Positions 31,529-42,705 of a stretch of 64,000 nucleotides of DNA are shown here, in pieces. The stretch's first letter is position 1. Every line of letters starts with the position of its first letter. Position numbers and translations under genes: made by a program. The notes under the pieces were generated by a model. The model was not told where the DNA came from, searched no databases, and was given only the letters and a program-made list of their open reading frames with translations. Source of the stretch: Physella acuta (lineage: Eukaryota; Mollusca; Gastropoda; Physidae); contig NW_026731909.1 in NCBI RefSeq assembly GCF_028476545.1, forward strand, positions 80,001-144,000. The letters run 5' to 3'.

Positions 31529-33009
31529 GACTGTTACGACTTGTTAAGGTAGGGAATGATGAGGGGTTAGTTGGGAATTGAATTGTTATCAGAACATATT
31601 TACTCTACGTACTTTTGCCAGAAAAAAATTATTCTTGTAGTATCAAATTTTTAATTTTTTAATTTTTAAAAAAAATTTTGACCTAGATTTTATGATTGAT
31701 CTGCTTTAAATTTAAATACAGTTATGCTAACTAAAACTAAACCTTAAAGGGCAGTAACGATGTAAAAACATTAATTAAAGTCAGTTTCATATTCCTTTTC
31801 AATAGCAAGAAATAACAGGCCGATACTACATTTGTAACGGAACTTTTCCAAATCTTCTTATAATCTTTCTATTTTTCTTCTGCCTCGTAAGCTCCATTGT
31901 AATGCAGATCTAGTGGCTTTGGTATTCTAAAAATAGGCATTGTTCGTCTCTCTGTTGATCCCCGAATTCAAATATCTCTATAAATACACGCATGTGTTAT
32001 GATTGCACTTGGTTCGTGCGTGTGTGCTAGTAATGTGTAAATAGTTACTGGAACTTATACGTTGATGCATGCTTCACAATTTTAATTTCAACAAATATTA
32101 GCACTAAACTATTCTTAATTAACAGTACATTTAAATTTACTTCTAGTTACATCAAGAAACGGATCAATAGTCTAACAAAACAAATGCACTGTATGCTGAA
32201 AAATATATCCAATATCAACACACAAGAAAACATATTAAAACACAGTAAAGATAAGTAGAATTAAACGTATCGATAAATCTCTAATAGAGAGGACTTTCCA
32301 TTATGGTAATAGAATATTTATATGAAAATTGTATTTGTTAATGTACATAAACGTACAACGGCGCCGTGATATTCAAACCGCAAGTTATATTCTTGTATGC
32401 TGGATTCATTGTGATTAATATAATCCTTTAATCCCACAGATTACAAACAACGATAAGGCTATTGGCTCAAGCTGCACATACTACTTTAGCTAACAGAGTG
32501 TTCGATTTACAAAATCTTGATTTCGAAAACTGAGAAGATCCAAATCAAAAGCAGGACGAATTTTATTACTTGATGAAAATCTGATTCCAGATGATTGATT
32601 ATGTGTTTGAATGAATAGTACGGACGCACAAAAGAGAAGTGGTGGGGTGGGGTGGTGTGAATTAATAAAACGGGAAAGTTGGGCCGTAGTTAGTGGGTAG
32701 AATGGGTGATTTTTTTTTCTAGTAGATCTGCATGATGTGAAGATTAGAAAGGTAGAACAGTGCAGAAAGTTGTATGTGATGTGGAGATAGTGTACGAGTA
32801 CGTGTGCGTGTGCGTGCGTCTGACTTGTGTTTAAAAAGCCAACAAGCAAAACATTATTACTATTTGCCTTGTGAGCGAATATATTGGTCAGTGTCGTATT
32901 ATTCCCGACATTTTGTTTGGGTTATTTCCTGAACCAATTGGCACTAAAGTGGCGACCACTTACATGTATTTGTGGTGGCTTTTGAAAATTTATATTTGAT
33001 TGACATCTT

Positions 33010-33690
33010 TTTTACTTTCTCGTATATACGAAGTATAGAGTATATTGTAATCGTGCAAAAAAAATCGAGATTTTTACAAATCTCGACGTTTTACACCTCA
33101 CTGATACGGAAAAACATAATTTTGCAATCTTGTCCGTATGTCTGTGTGTCTGTGTGTGTGTCTGTGTGTGTGTCTGTGTGTAAAAACGATTACTTGAGTA
33201 CCGTTACAGCTAGGTTGATGAAATTTCATATATAAGTATTTTATCAAAATCGTAGATCCGTATCAACTTTTGAGTGATTTCCGATAACCGGAAGTGGTAC
33301 TTTTTCTACTTTGAATTTTTCAAAAGCCTATAACTTGAGTACTATTTCAGATAGATAAATGACATTTCACATTTAAGTAAAAGATCTAATTCTCTGCCTT
33401 CTGTTAAATTTTGAGTAATTTCCGTTGACCGGAAGTAGTAATTTACGCTACTTCCGATTTCTCAAAAAACGAATGTACATTTTTAAAGTACAAATAATAT
33501 TCCGCACTATTATGCACTTTTTTATTTGGCGTTCACTTGGTGTGCAATTCTTTTGTCTACGAGATGTTATTCTATTTTTAAAACTTTAAGTATTTAAAAT
33601 GGATTAAAAATCATGTCTATAGCCCGAGTTCCCATCCCCTGTTATTTTATATAAGAATATTCGACTAAATGTTTAGGGGAGATCACTCCC
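33010..33690 (+). mobile_element. Unclassified interspersed repeat, family J, plus orientation
   Basis: Starts near TTTCTCGTATATACGAAGTA and ends near GGGGAGATCACT. It contains a short TG/TCTG microsatellite and two diverged copies of an ACTTGAGTACYRTT...TTTCCGWTRACCGGAAG block. Related in reverse complement to 8465-9005. Confidence 0.55.
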
Positions 33691-33814
33691 GGTTTATTTT
33701 TGTGTGTAATGGGTTTGCTTTGCATGTTTCTATATGTATCTCTAATGTCTACTGCATTGTGTTCCCTGGCCTACTAATTCTTGTGTATAAGGGTGTTGTT
33801 TGTTTGTCATAATA

Positions 33815-33904
33815 TTTTTTCTATACAAATTCCATTTCGTTCGGGAGAGGGTGGTAGATTTTCTTCACCCCCATCCCTCCAAGAGATGCCTGAAAGAAAC
33901 TCTG
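33815..33904. mobile_element. hAT-type MITE, family A, 3' half only
   Basis: CTATACAAATTCCATTTCGT followed by the AGAGATGCCTGAAAGAAACT end. Confidence 0.7.
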
Positions 33905-33987
33905 CTTCCAATGCAGCATTCATAACCCGTGCAGCTGCCATCCGGTGTTAGAGCCTTGTCGTGGCTTGGCAGCTTGTGTATCCTCAC

Positions 33988-34050
33988 CAGTGGCGTAGGC
34001 AGGGGGGGGGGGGGTTAGGGGGGGGTCATAACCCCCGCCATAGACCCCTC

Positions 34051-34128
<78 letters not shown>

Positions 34129-34267
34129 ATGAGGGGGAGTGCAAATCGAAAGTTTGAGGGGGGGGGGTGCAAATCGAAAGTTTGAGGGGGGGTGCAAATC
34201 TAAATTTGTCCCCGGATAAAAATTGGAACCCTCCCCCCCCCCTGAGACGATCCTGGCTACGCCACTG
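33988..34267. mobile_element. hAT-type MITE, family C copy 3, carrying an (AT)n tract
   Basis: 280 bp, CAGTGGCGTAGGCAGG ... TGGCTACGCCACTG. The flanks ATCCTCAC and ATCCTGAC match at 7 of 8. A 70-bp (AT)n tract lies at 34054-34123, and three GTGCAAATCTAAA/GAAAGTTTGAGG units follow. Confidence 0.88.
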
Positions 34268-34329
34268 ATCCTGACCACCCCAGAGCTATACCAGCGGGAG
34301 TGTAAACTAGTAGGTTCAACCAAACTGGT

Positions 34330-34590
34330 AAGATCTGCGCGGGTAGGGATCAGTCAGACCAAAGCTAACATCCTGGTCCCTCAGGTTGGGGGTTGAAACA
34401 TAAGGCTAGCAACCTTATCTCATAAAAAAATATACCGCTACAGAAACTGCAAGTACACAAATCCAACACCAACTTGGTCGAGGATGTTCCTCTCTATAGG
34501 GAACAGCCCAAAACCGAGTCCGCTGGAAATGTGTGTTTGCAGCCCTTTGCTCCACAGGGGCCACAAAGAAATGATGATGATGATGATGTA
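34330..34590 (+). mobile_element. Probable LINE 3' end with (ATG)n tail
   Basis: A GC-richer stretch ends CCACAAAGAAATGATGATGA with a short (ATG)n tail, as in 5'-truncated non-LTR retrotransposons. No reverse-transcriptase motif is present in the fragment, so the call rests on the tail and on resemblance from memory. Confidence 0.4.
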
Positions 34591-34739
34591 GCTGTGGAAA
34601 AGGAGGGACGGGGGAGGGGGGGGGGAGAGAGCAGGCAGCCTTGTCTGATGTCACCCCTCGTTCTAAATCATTTAGCTATACTGTTGAAGATCTCTGAGCT
34701 GGTTTCTCTCTTAGATTCTTAGTGAATGTATATGAGGTT

Positions 34740-37500
34740 TACACTGTTGTTGTATTTGTGCATGGTGGCTCACAATGCAGGCTGTCACTATCTGTCGAAC
34801 GTTTTTTTTTAAATCTATAAAGAGTGTGTAAAACCTCTTTGTTGCTGTAGGTTTTTTTTTACTGTTTGATTTTATTAGTATGATACAGATAGTTCTGGCA
34901 TAGCTGAAGGTAAATGGAGTCTTGGTCACTTTTTTTTTTTAAATTGAACAGTTGTCCCCCTTTGTGTTCTCGCTTTTGTAAGTTTGGAATAATATTTTCT
35001 TTTATTTCTCTGTGAGATCCCTCCCCTCTCATATTACTGCCAAGTTTTGAGTATGGTTTTTGCAAGTTTCTAGCCTCATAAAAATAGACAGAGCCGTAAA
35101 AATAGAATTTCGACAGCAATAAAATAAACAAACAAAAAATGTATAGTAGACTGATATGTCAACGTGGAGCCACGTCGTTTATGATGCTGTTTATGCAGGA
35201 ATTCACATTTCCTTTTATAAACTAGTTGTTCGATGTAGGACTAGATCATATTTGTCAAAATAACACTTATCTTTGTATCTTTGTCTTTGTTTGAGCTTGA
35301 CACACACCCCCTTCCCTTCCCAAGGTTTTTAAAAAATCTCAGACAGACTTGACATTATTAAGCAACACACTCCACACATATATTTAACACCTAGATACAA
35401 TATTTAGGCATACATTACACATATCTTTTCCATATATATGTGTGTATATATGTCGGTGTGTGCGCACAACATGAACTCACATTTTTTATATAAATTCGTA
35501 AGCATTTTTATTTTTTCAAAGGAGGAGAAGGTTGACCCAACATGTGGACACCAAACCTCCCCCCTTCCCCCCCACACACATAACCCCGCAAGCAGCCAGG
35601 GGAGTCCTGTCGTTGACCGGTTAATGTGCTTTCAATCACTGCACTGATGTCAACCGAGTGTCACGGCGACCGTAGACACGACATAACTCGTGTCTTCTGT
35701 TTTGAAAGGGAGACAACCCTGCTCCTCAAACAATAGTAATCCGGAGAGAAAGATTTCTGTCCCTCTAAAAACTGTCTGGTATTTAAGGGCAGCGTTCTAA
35801 ATAAATAACCCACCGGGAGCGTAAATAGCTAGTTGTCTTTAAAACAAAAATGCTCCAGAAATACTTTGGAACCCATAATTTTAAACTGCCTCCCCGTGAA
35901 CGACAAAATAAATATTTTAACATGTTAAATCATGTGTAGTTTATCTCCAACCCCTCCCCATAAAATAAATAATTAGTATTTTATTTTGTAATTTTCGATT
36001 TAAAAAAAAAGTACCTACTTTCAATTTAGTAACCGCTACGTAACAAGTCAACATGTAAATCGCAGCAGTTTTTCACGTACCCTCACTGTGATATATACTA
36101 CTTACACTAGACGTCTAGTAAATAGTTCCACTGCCTCAAATTTTTGACTTACCGAAAATTCGAAACAAGACATTTTTAAGCTTGACCAACATGTACACCC
36201 AATGCAGCAGATTTAAATATACTTACAAGTCTATATTTTATAACCGTAAGTTATTAAAATTTTTAAGTTTCCAATTAAGACTTCATTATCAATGCATAAG
36301 AATAAGTCGTTAGAACTTGTATAGACCTAAATAATATTATAGTTTAAGCTTCTTATGGGCGTAGTGCTTACTGCAATCAACAATAGAGAAAATCTACAAG
36401 ATGCTTAAATTCTCCTCATATGCTGTCGAGGAAATTAACACTGCTTTTATCATTTCATTCAAGGTTTAGGGAAAATTAGCCTATTGTTAATTTCCTTAAA
36501 AAAAAAAGTGTAAAAAAACTGCTACTAAACCAAGTAGATACTAAAAAGATATTTTGCTAAGTTTAAATTCTTAGCCCATTTGCTCTGATTTAAATCATTA
36601 ACACTATTTTCTTAGACTAACCCCAGCTCTTATCACAAAGATAAATTTTAAACAGTTAAGTCATTTGCAATATACTATATAATAAAACACCATAGCTCTA
36701 CACTGCTATGAACCCAAATGTAGCATTTTATGAAATGAACTCTTCTGATAAAAATATATATGTGAGCCTATAAATAGAAGCTCAATGTAGATAACTGTCA
36801 ATGTTGTACGCAAATTGCTAACCATTTTACAGTACAAGCACTATGTCAAATGGGATTTGTGCTGACCACACCATTTACCTTCAGGTAGGAAAGGATGCCA
36901 TATATTTATACATGTATTTGAATATAACTCCAGTCCATTGTATGATTGCGCATTGGCAAGGCGAGCACAACGATTGGACAGCACAATAGGAATAGCCAGA
37001 TGTATTTTTATTTAAACCTTTAGTTAGTATTCCTATTCCCTAAGATTACCATTTGTTAGATTTTGCTCTACTAGATGGGCTGTTGTCCCAGTTGCACAAG
37101 GGTTCAAACTTTGAACTGGTCCCAGGATACTTTTACAATACATTAACAGTAGTATCCCTTGAATTATGGCAGGTGGAAAAGGTAATGTCTATAGTTACAG
37201 CTCATAAAATAAAATCAAGACAATTTAAACAGAAAATTGCACCCCTTGTTTATTAGTGTTACATTTCAATGAAAATTTAAATAAAGGTTTACATGTTTGT
37301 TAAAAACGTGACAAATACTAAGTACTTTTAAAAACTTGGTCAGTTGGTATACAATAAATTGAGCAAAAATATCTCTATAAACACCTAGGGCACATAGACA
37401 CCAAAAAAATGTACCTTACTTTACACAAAAGAATAGGGAACAAAAATTATGTAGGGCACCTACTACAAAAAAAGAATCCATAAATAGTTTTAAAATGTGG
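34740..37500. other. Intergenic, mostly unassigned AT-rich DNA
   Basis: No exon-like open frame with splice signals was recognised. The part right of about 37000 probably includes the NDPK 3'UTR, with several AATAAA-like words on the minus strand. Confidence 0.45.
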
Positions 37501-37509
37501 AGTTAAAGT

Positions 37510-40500
37510 CTATTCATAAATCCAAGTTTTGTTTGCAAACTCATAGTCACTGAGTTCTTCTGGCTTGAACCATAAGGCAATCTCTCTCATTGCAGTTTCA
37601 ACAGCATCACTTCCATGGCAAATGTTGCTGAAAAACAATAAAAAGATACAGATGAGTTTTGAATTAAATTTACCCATTTCAGTCCCCTGTCACCCTGGAA
37701 TCATTTAATGCTTAATTAACAGCCTTAAGTGTACAAATTTGTTCTGCAAAGTAATGAAAGGCTCTTGGTTAATGATGTAGGGAGCCATGAGGAAGTTCAA
37801 ATTTATGTGTCCATTTTTTGGTCCACCTAAAGCTATTTGTACAACTTTTTAAAAACTTAAGACAGTCTTTTTAAATAAAAATTTAAAAAATATGAAAAAA
37901 TTAAAGGTTTAGGCTAAATGCTCATGACAATGAATTCAGACATAAAAAATGCTAAAGGGAAATAACTAATTTACCACACTGTTTTCAATTTTTATTATAT
38001 TTTAGTTGGACTTTTTTTTTTACTATATACTGTAACATGCTTCAAAGGAAGCTAAATTAGACATTTAGCGGAACAAGTCTCCTATTGCTAGACAGTAGGC
38101 ATGTATGTGAATTAGGCACTACTTTTTTTGTTGAAACCATTTAGACATAACAAAAAATGTCATTACTACCATGAGCTTTACCTGCCTGACAGTGCAGACC
38201 CCCCCCCCTCCCCATTTATATTTTTAATAACTAAAAATGTGTATGTACAGCAAACAGTTTAACTCACCGTCCAACATCAATTGCAAAATCACCACGAATG
38301 GTACCAGGTTCAGATGCCAAGGGGTTAGTTGCACCAAGCATTTTCCTGCCCATTTTCACAACTTCTTTACCTTCCCAAACCTGATAATTTGAAAGGGTTT
38401 TTTAAAAATATTTTCTGTCGTAGTTTTATAATAATATTAAAATTCTTAGTTTAAAAATGTATGGTAAGTTATAGTAGTGAACTCCTTTCAACAAGGGTGT
38501 ATATGAAAGAACTAATCTTTATAAAGTGACAAAACTTACCATGGCAAAGACTGGCCCTGAGCTCATGTATTCAACCAATCCATTAAAGAATGGTTTGTCA
38601 GACAAATCTTTGTAGTGACTCCTCAGAAGATCTTTAGAAGCCTGAAATTGAGAATAAAAGTTGTAAGGATTAGGATGATAGATTTATAGTTATAAAATAT
38701 TAGGAATTTAAACAATAGTACTTGAATCTTATGATAATCTCTTTATTATATTTTCTTAGGTGTCACAGCCAGCTAAATCAGCTGATATCAAATATCCTGA
38801 TGTAGAACCTACTTCTAAAAATTATAATTAGAAAAATTTGATATCCTTTTTTCAATAGATTGAATAATTGATTAGACTGGGAATAAAACAAAATGTTTGG
38901 AATTTGTCAATACGCCTAACATTTTGATTTAGCAAATAGGTCTATCTTGCATAATTAAAATGATTGGTTATAATCTGTTCTTTTCTATCACAATCTGTAG
39001 TATTTTTGTAACTATAACTATAAGCTCACGATCATGTAACCTTGTTTAGTTGTTACTCTTCCCATTGCCATTTGTGATCAATAAAAAATTAAATCACCCT
39101 AAACTGTGTGGAAATTACAATGATTTTGTAATTTGAGGCTGAATGGGATTTTGTGTACACCTATAAAATATATTGGTGTAATACAGGCCAACTGTTTATA
39201 ATATAAATGTCTAGTTTTCAGAAAATAGGGCCTAACTGAAACTGGTGTGAAAGTAAAACTGACATACTTTTAAAATTTCAAATAGAATTTTTATAGAACA
39301 TTAAAAAAATTGTAGCTTAGCTTAAATAGTACTAAACTAATAGTCTTAGCTTAGATTCTTCCATAAAATAGGTGTGTTGGGTTGTTAGTAGTAATGTAAT
39401 CTCGACTAATTTCATGGTTAGAAATTAGGGTTAGGGCAGTTAGGCATATGGTAGGACTAGGGTTGGGGTTAGCATTGACATTAGCCAGCCATGTGTGTCT
39501 TTAGTAGCTAACTACCAGTAACCAAGTAACCTATCACCCCCTTTTTAAAGATTATATTAAAGGGACAAAAAATCCCCCCTTTGCTTTTAAAAATTTAGGC
39601 CTACTAAATATAATAATAAATTTTAAATAAGAGTCTAGTTTAATATAGTTAGCTAGTAGATCTAGAGTAAAGTGGCGTCTGCGGACAGACGTAGCAAAAA
39701 AAACGGAAGTGCCGATTTCCATTGAGCGCCATTCAGTAACCGCTTCACATAGAAACAAACCGAAAGTACCGTCTCACTCCGCATTCTTTCTAGTTTAATC
39801 ACGTCTGATTCATTTTGTATTCATACGCATAGCATTGAATGTATTAACATTTTCAGTGGTGAGACTCTGTGCGGACAGTAAGTGCACTTTTTTTTTACAT
39901 TTTATTTTCTGTGCGCACACTTGCTCCTTATGCGGACAAGGCATATTTTGTTCATTTTATTTCTATTTAAATGATTGAAATAGACACGTTTGATGATCAA
40001 AAATATTTTTAAAACCTAAAAACATTACTAAAAACTTATAGATATAGATTTAGACTTAAATTTAAATATAAATCTGGAGTATCAAGATTAGTTCAAAGCT
40101 CCTTTTTACTTAAAGTGTAAGAAATATATTCTACTCTGATTTTTCATTAGTGTCCGCAAAAGGTTAACCCTCAAAAAAGATGCGGACACCCCAATTTTTC
40201 CTCTAAGATGGCTTAAACAACCTTAACTATGATATTTATAGCTTTCTATATATATGTATAAGCTATTTATAGTTAACCCAGTTAACTAAGCTATGATTGG
40301 TTCGATTTATTCCTCTAATCCGGAGACTAGTGCTCTTCATCCGGGTGAGGTTCCCTTTCATAAAACGTCATACATCGCAACTTTGAAAAATTCCAATTAA
40401 TCTCCCTATTGAGTGAATTAGAAGAAATGGACTCAGATGTGTTTAAAAATGGACATGCTTTGTGTTGTTTGCGTTAGTTTCCTATAAAACATTCATACAA

Positions 40501-41072
40501 TTATTGTTTAAGCGAAAAACAGCAAGGTGTCCGCACAGAGGCAACTGTCCGCATACGCCACTTTACTCTAGATCTAGTCTGGTAGTAACTTGACTTTATT
40601 TAACTTCACTTTCTAGACAGCTGGACTTAGTCAAGTTACTAGCTTTTCTAGATTAATAAATCTAGAAGTTAGCTTTAGGCCTAATAATAATATTTATTAT
40701 TTAAATCTAGATTCTAGATCTAGATTCTAGATCTCTAGATTAAGAATAGACTTTAGGGTATACCGACTTTAGTAGTATCTAAGTTTGACTAGACCTAGAT
40801 TTAGGCCTAATGTCAAATGTTCGAGGTCGTGTTAAAAGTCATTGAAAGGTTAGATTCCAAGCAAAACTAGAGCAGAGGTTCGGATTGTTTTTCGCCAAAT
40901 TAGTTTTCTCACGTGTTTTACAATGCTCGATGATACGTACCCAAATAAGTTTTCCAGCTACCAGTTTGTAACCACGAGCTTCAAATCGTTTAACGATTTC
41001 ACCAATAAGTCCCCTCTGGACACCATCGGGCTTGACTGCGATAAAAGTACGTTCTTGCTTAGGATCTGCCAT
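37510..41072 (-). CDS. NME2: Nucleoside diphosphate kinase (NME1/NME2 type), complete
   Basis: Four coding exons join in phase: 41072-40941, 38641-38540, 38380-38268 and 37627-37510, encoding 154 residues against 152 in human NME1/2. The enzyme moves the gamma-phosphate of ATP to other nucleoside diphosphates through a phosphohistidine, mostly in the cytosol as a hexamer. The N-terminus ([20 protein letters not shown]) carries the nucleotide-contact Lys14. The active-site signature NICHGSDAV places the catalytic His at residue 120. [14 protein letters not shown] and the C-terminal WIYE are typical of group I NDPKs. All donors are GT (GTACGT, GTAAGT, GTGAGT) and the split Arg codon between exons 3 and 4 (CG|C) restores the frame. 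Intron 1 contains a 904-bp transposon (39665-40568). The open frame runs on upstream of the ATG to 41279, but that part overlaps a hAT fragment and is not credible coding sequence. NME1 and NME2 orthology cannot be separated here. Confidence 0.96.
39665..40568. mobile_element. 904-bp DNA element in NDPK intron 1
   Basis: The ends GAGTAAAGTGGCGTCTGCGG and (reverse complement) GAGTAAAGTGGCGTATGCGG match at 23 of 24 bases over the full inverted repeat. Both are flanked by TAGATCTA (39657-39664 and 40569-40576). The octamer TGCGGACA recurs about seven times in both orientations. No transposase frame is present. Confidence 0.85.
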
Positions 41073-41204
41073 TTTCTTTGTAAAAAGTGAGAGAACGGTA
41101 AGAAGCGTTGCAGTCATACAAGTAGCACTGAGTGCGAAAGGAAGAACCGATGAAGTCACGTGACTATCCACGACGAGATTTCCGAGGCGTAGGCTAGGCC
41201 TGGG

Positions 41205-41285
41205 GTCGGCAACCTGCGGCTCGCGAGCCGCATACGGCTCTTTTGATGTTAAGATGCGGCTCTCCAGCTCCATGTTCACATATTA
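41205..41285. mobile_element. hAT terminal fragment (CTGGGGTCGGCAACCTGCGG)
   Basis: The words GGGTCGGCAACCTGCGGCTC and GAGCCGCATACGGCTC are typical of one end of a widespread hAT family. The opposite end was not found, and the fragment lies about 130 bp upstream of the NDPK start. Confidence 0.6.
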
Positions 41286-41849
41286 TAATAGTTACATTAT
41301 TTCATTTTCAAAACTAATAACAAATATTATACTGTAAAGAATCACAAATTTAAACATAATAAGAACACTCATCAGAGAACAATGAAAATAGGTGAATCAG
41401 AGAGTACACGGACAGCTGACAGCCGCTTGGGCACAAGGCCCAGTGCCACAGCCGTGCCGTGGACAGCCAAGTGGCGAAAGCTCTATTCTTGCCACTACCC
41501 AGTGGGCTTGAAGATAAGTAGCCTATGGTGAGAACCAAAGGACAAAAGCGACCGGTACACTGTAATCAAGCCGATATCCAAGCCAGTTAGTCGTGTTAAG
41601 GCCTGTCTGGCTTATGGGAGACACCTCACGAACAGGTCATGTCTATAAAGAAAGAAAAAGAAAAGTTATCAGCTTCTAATAGGGATTGTTTTTATATGAA
41701 TAAATATTATTTCATGTTTAAAGCTATTTATTTTAAATAAATTAAAATTTTTGTATTATAACATATTATTTCTTTATTCCAAGTCTTTGAATACCATTAC
41801 TAATCCATTGCTTTTTATTACAGTGCTGGTATTATTACAATACGTATTA

Positions 41850-42290
41850 GAGGACCCCCCCCCCCCCCCCCCCCCCCGATTGTATGAAAAAAAAGTCACA
41901 GGAAAAGAAAACACAGGACAAAAAAAAACAGAAAAAAGTCACAGGAAAATAAGTCACAGGAAAAAAAGTCACAGGAAAAAAGTCACAGGAAAAAAAGTCA
42001 CAGGAAAAAAAGTCACAAATATATATTTGCATGGAATTATATTTATGAATTATATATTCAGAGACTGCAAATTAGCTTAGGATTAATTAAATGTATTGTA
42101 ATGTGGATTTTTTTTTTTCCTGTGACTTCCCCCCCCCCCCCCTCCCCCTTTCCCCGGAAGATATGCTGAAAGAAAATCTGCACACGTTTGAGCTAAATAT
42201 TCTGTTTTTATTTTTTGCCAGTACATTCAAAATCCCCATCAAGCACCCCTCCCCCGTAGACAATGTCTGAAAGAAACCCTGCTGTTATGT
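41850..42290. repeat. C-tracts, AGTCACAGGAAAAA minisatellite and MITE-like ends
   Basis: A run of about 27 C near 41855, then about eight units of AGTCACAGGAAAAA (41893-42016), then a second C-tract. The words GATATGCTGAAAGAAAATCTG-like (42160) and GTCTGAAAGAAACCCTG (42268) look like degraded family A ends. Together they fill the NDPK-AGA intergenic space. Confidence 0.6.
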
Positions 42291-42705
42291 TTGCCAACAC
42301 ATAATTAAGTTTCAAATTATTGTTATAGACTAGATCTAATAACTTTTATTAGAATAAGAAATTGTTAACCCAGAACCTAACTAAAAAAATATATTGATTC
42401 GTTTCTATAAGACATTCTAAAATGACTTTAAAACACATCGTACAACCAGGACCAGATTAGTATAATTTAAAAAAAAAAACGTTGCAAAATGAAAAAGTCT
42501 TAATAAATATTAGATACTATTGCGAAGCAGCGATTTAAAAAAAATCTTCAAGATTGTGATTACGCGTAGATTTATTAGGATTTCGAATTTTAGATCTACC
42601 GAATAACAAAAATAATTTCATCTTAAAATTTGATTCACAATTTAAGATCGCGCATGTATTCTTAATCACGTGATCGCAAGATATACTATTTTTAAATACA
42701 TAACA

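Noticed and set aside
41073-41279. Possible N-terminal extension of NDPK upstream of MADPKQ
   Set aside because: The upstream residues come from a hAT terminal fragment, and the family normally starts at this Met.
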